Source of the DNA: Acidobacteriota bacterium
GTDB lineage: Bacteria; Acidobacteriota; Blastocatellia; Pyrinomonadales; Pyrinomonadaceae
Direction of reading: 5' to 3'
DNA length: 6,896 nt
NCBI GenBank assembly: GCA_003222855.1
Contig: QHXH01000036.1
Coordinates: 1 to 6,896 of the forward strand
Position numbers and translations under genes: made by a program. Each line of letters starts with the position of its first letter. The first letter of the stretch is position 1. A model generated the notes under the pieces. That model saw only the letters and a list, made by a program, of their open reading frames with translations, was not told the origin of the DNA and ran no database searches. Below are positions 6,401 through 6,896 of the stretch, one piece after another.

Positions 6401-6894
6401 CTGATTACATCATTGATGTTTTGCAGCGTGACTTTGACGGCTACTTTAATAACGTCGCGGGCAATCGTTATCCCTTCACCAGTCCCTCGGCAGGTATTTG
6501 GGGACCGAAGGTAATGATTATTAACGAGATGGCCGGCTCAGGCGGCGACCTGATGCCTTACATGTTTCATTATCGAAAGATCGGGTTGCTCGTAGGTAAG
6601 CGCACGTGGGGTGGACTGGTCCATACCGCCGATACGCCGACGTTTGTTGACGGCGGATCAGCGATCGCGCCGCGAGGTGGTTTCTTTGCGCGCGACAATC
6701 GTTGGGCCGTCGAGAATGAAGGAGTCGCGCCCGACGTGGATGTCGAGAACTGGCCGAAGGATGTTATCGCCGGCCACGATCCGCAACTCGAACGCGCGGT
6801 GCAGGAAGCGATGCGCATGCTGAAAGAGCATCCCGTCGATCGCGCGACAAAGGAGCCGCCACCGCCGACTTGGGGTGTAAGGCGCAAGCCATAG
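3421..6894 (+). CDS. Exported tricorn-like S41 family protease with PDZ domain
   Basis: The 1157-residue product starts with a signal peptide (RR at 12-13, hydrophobic 15-28, AQA at 36-38 as likely cleavage site), so it acts outside the cytoplasmic membrane. Residues about 45-345 and 350-640 form TolB/tricorn-type propeller repeats, with SPDGK/SPDSK motifs at 91-95, 374-378, 420-424 and 465-469. Glycine-rich stretches follow at 584-598, 655-667 and 704-719. The C1-like part is about 750-828, the PDZ domain about 832-925 (VGDYILAINGVEL) and the S41 core about 940-1110, with DERYNGGG at 984-991. Likely catalytic residues are His816, Ser1040 (in AGSGGD) and Glu1098 (in VENEG). The Ser-Glu distance of 58 equals that of Thermoplasma tricorn (Ser965, Glu1023). 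The tricorn Ser745 position is Gly815 here. Tricorn degrades peptides from larger proteases; a periplasmic peptide-degrading role is inferred. Two bases remain after the stop. Confidence 0.93.
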   Translation: MSHRTSAEKFVRRSSFLLIALFAVAVLSFKTIHHTAQAQTAGGTRLLRTPTVSATQIAFAYAQNIWTVPRAGGMARRITSFPGQTSNPHFSPDGKWIAFSGEYAGNLDVYVVPADGGEPKRLTWHPGADTVQGWTADGRSIMFSSTRATWSPSGAPRFWTVPVEGGVEEPMALPRGFQGKISADGSHIAYRMNNSWDDERRNYRGGQNRPIWIVDLKSYDLVSPPWTDSKDIDPVWSGDSVFFISDRDGVENVWSYETKSRKLAQVTKFTDYDVKTIDSGAGAIVFEQAGYIHELDPKTGREHVVNITATGDFPWMMARWEDVTNRLTNMELSPTGKRIAVEARGEIFTIPAEKGDVRNLTNSSASAERDPAWSPDGKWISYFSDRSGEYRLYIEAQDGLTPPREIVLDHPTHYYTPSWSPDSKKLLFTDTGLHVWVLDVASGKAKIVGNDPWMVPARTLNPVWSPDSKWVAYASRLRSLYHAIFVSNAETGETTQVTDGLADAVWPAWDASGKYLWFLASTDFGLRSQWLDMTSYDHDENFGLYLAVLKKTDSSPLLPESDEDRGVGTGRRTIPGQCIGDTPAGAGAGGGADAAAGDQTPPARGPRQPVSVQIEFDGLRQRIISVPGIAERQYSSLRSGADGIVYYLEATRAQGAGGGGGFGGGAANELIRYRLCNRQAATFVNGVTAFEVSADGRKLVYRSAGGGGGGRGAGAGAAGPPTPSLFIVDADRTPPQPGSGRVNFTLRMYLDPKEEFKQIFNEGWRNQRDYLYVPNLHGTDWNKDKEMYGAMLPYVMHRADLNYLIDMMGAEIAIGHSYVRGGDMPDVPNSPGGLLGADFAIENGRYKVTRIYDNENWNPDLRSPLAVPGATVNVGDYILAINGVELKAPDNIYRLLDGTANRQTSLTVNDKPTMDGARHVVVIPVATEQALRTRAWVESNRRLVEKLSDGQLAYVYLPNTGQPGYTSFNRYYFSQQDKKGAIIDERYNGGGSAADYIIDVLQRDFDGYFNNVAGNRYPFTSPSAGIWGPKVMIINEMAGSGGDLMPYMFHYRKIGLLVGKRTWGGLVHTADTPTFVDGGSAIAPRGGFFARDNRWAVENEGVAPDVDVENWPKDVIAGHDPQLERAVQEAMRMLKEHPVDRATKEPPPPTWGVRRKP

Positions 6895-6896
6895 CT

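Overview
The window is a moderately GC-rich bacterial chromosomal fragment (GC content judged by eye) with five protein-coding genes, two of them reaching or nearly reaching a window edge. No RNA genes, phage genes, transposases or CRISPR arrays were seen. The gene mix (a large exported tricorn-like S41 peptidase with glycine-rich insertions, a BNR-repeat propeller protein, a secreted double-YCII protein, a small cupin) and the intergenic repeats resemble soil Acidobacteriota, perhaps the Blastocatellia/Pyrinomonadales group. That placement rests on gene style and memory, not on a marker gene.

Layout. Bases 1-662 (minus strand) hold the first 220 codons of an exported protein with two tandem YCII-like domains; its 3' end lies outside the window. 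Bases 663-912 are a spacer with a perfect 18-bp inverted repeat. Bases 913-1968 (minus) encode a cytoplasmic BNR/Asp-box beta-propeller protein of 351 residues in which one blade appears to have lost about 20 residues in frame. Bases 1969-2273 are a gene-free spacer with short repeats, including a 10-bp-periodic triplet, and a hairpin. Bases 2274-2759 (minus) encode an unrecognised single-pass membrane protein with a proline-rich outer part. Bases 2760-2910 form a divergent spacer. Bases 2911-3276 (plus) encode a 121-residue cupin. Its stop codon overlaps a 74-bp two-hairpin element closed by 10-bp terminal inverted repeats. Bases 3421-6894 (plus) encode a complete 1157-residue tricorn-like protease with signal peptide, two propeller regions, a PDZ domain and an S41 catalytic core.

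How the genes relate. The three minus-strand genes point the same way but are separated by 250-305 bp spacers, so they are probably separate transcription units. The cupin and the protease are codirectional but separated by the two-hairpin element. Nothing in the sequence ties the five products into one pathway. The most useful points for a second look are the missing half-blade in the BNR protein, the three different intergenic repeat elements, the export signal on the YCII protein, and the Gly-His version of the tricorn active site. I found no convincing evidence for a new multi-gene system.
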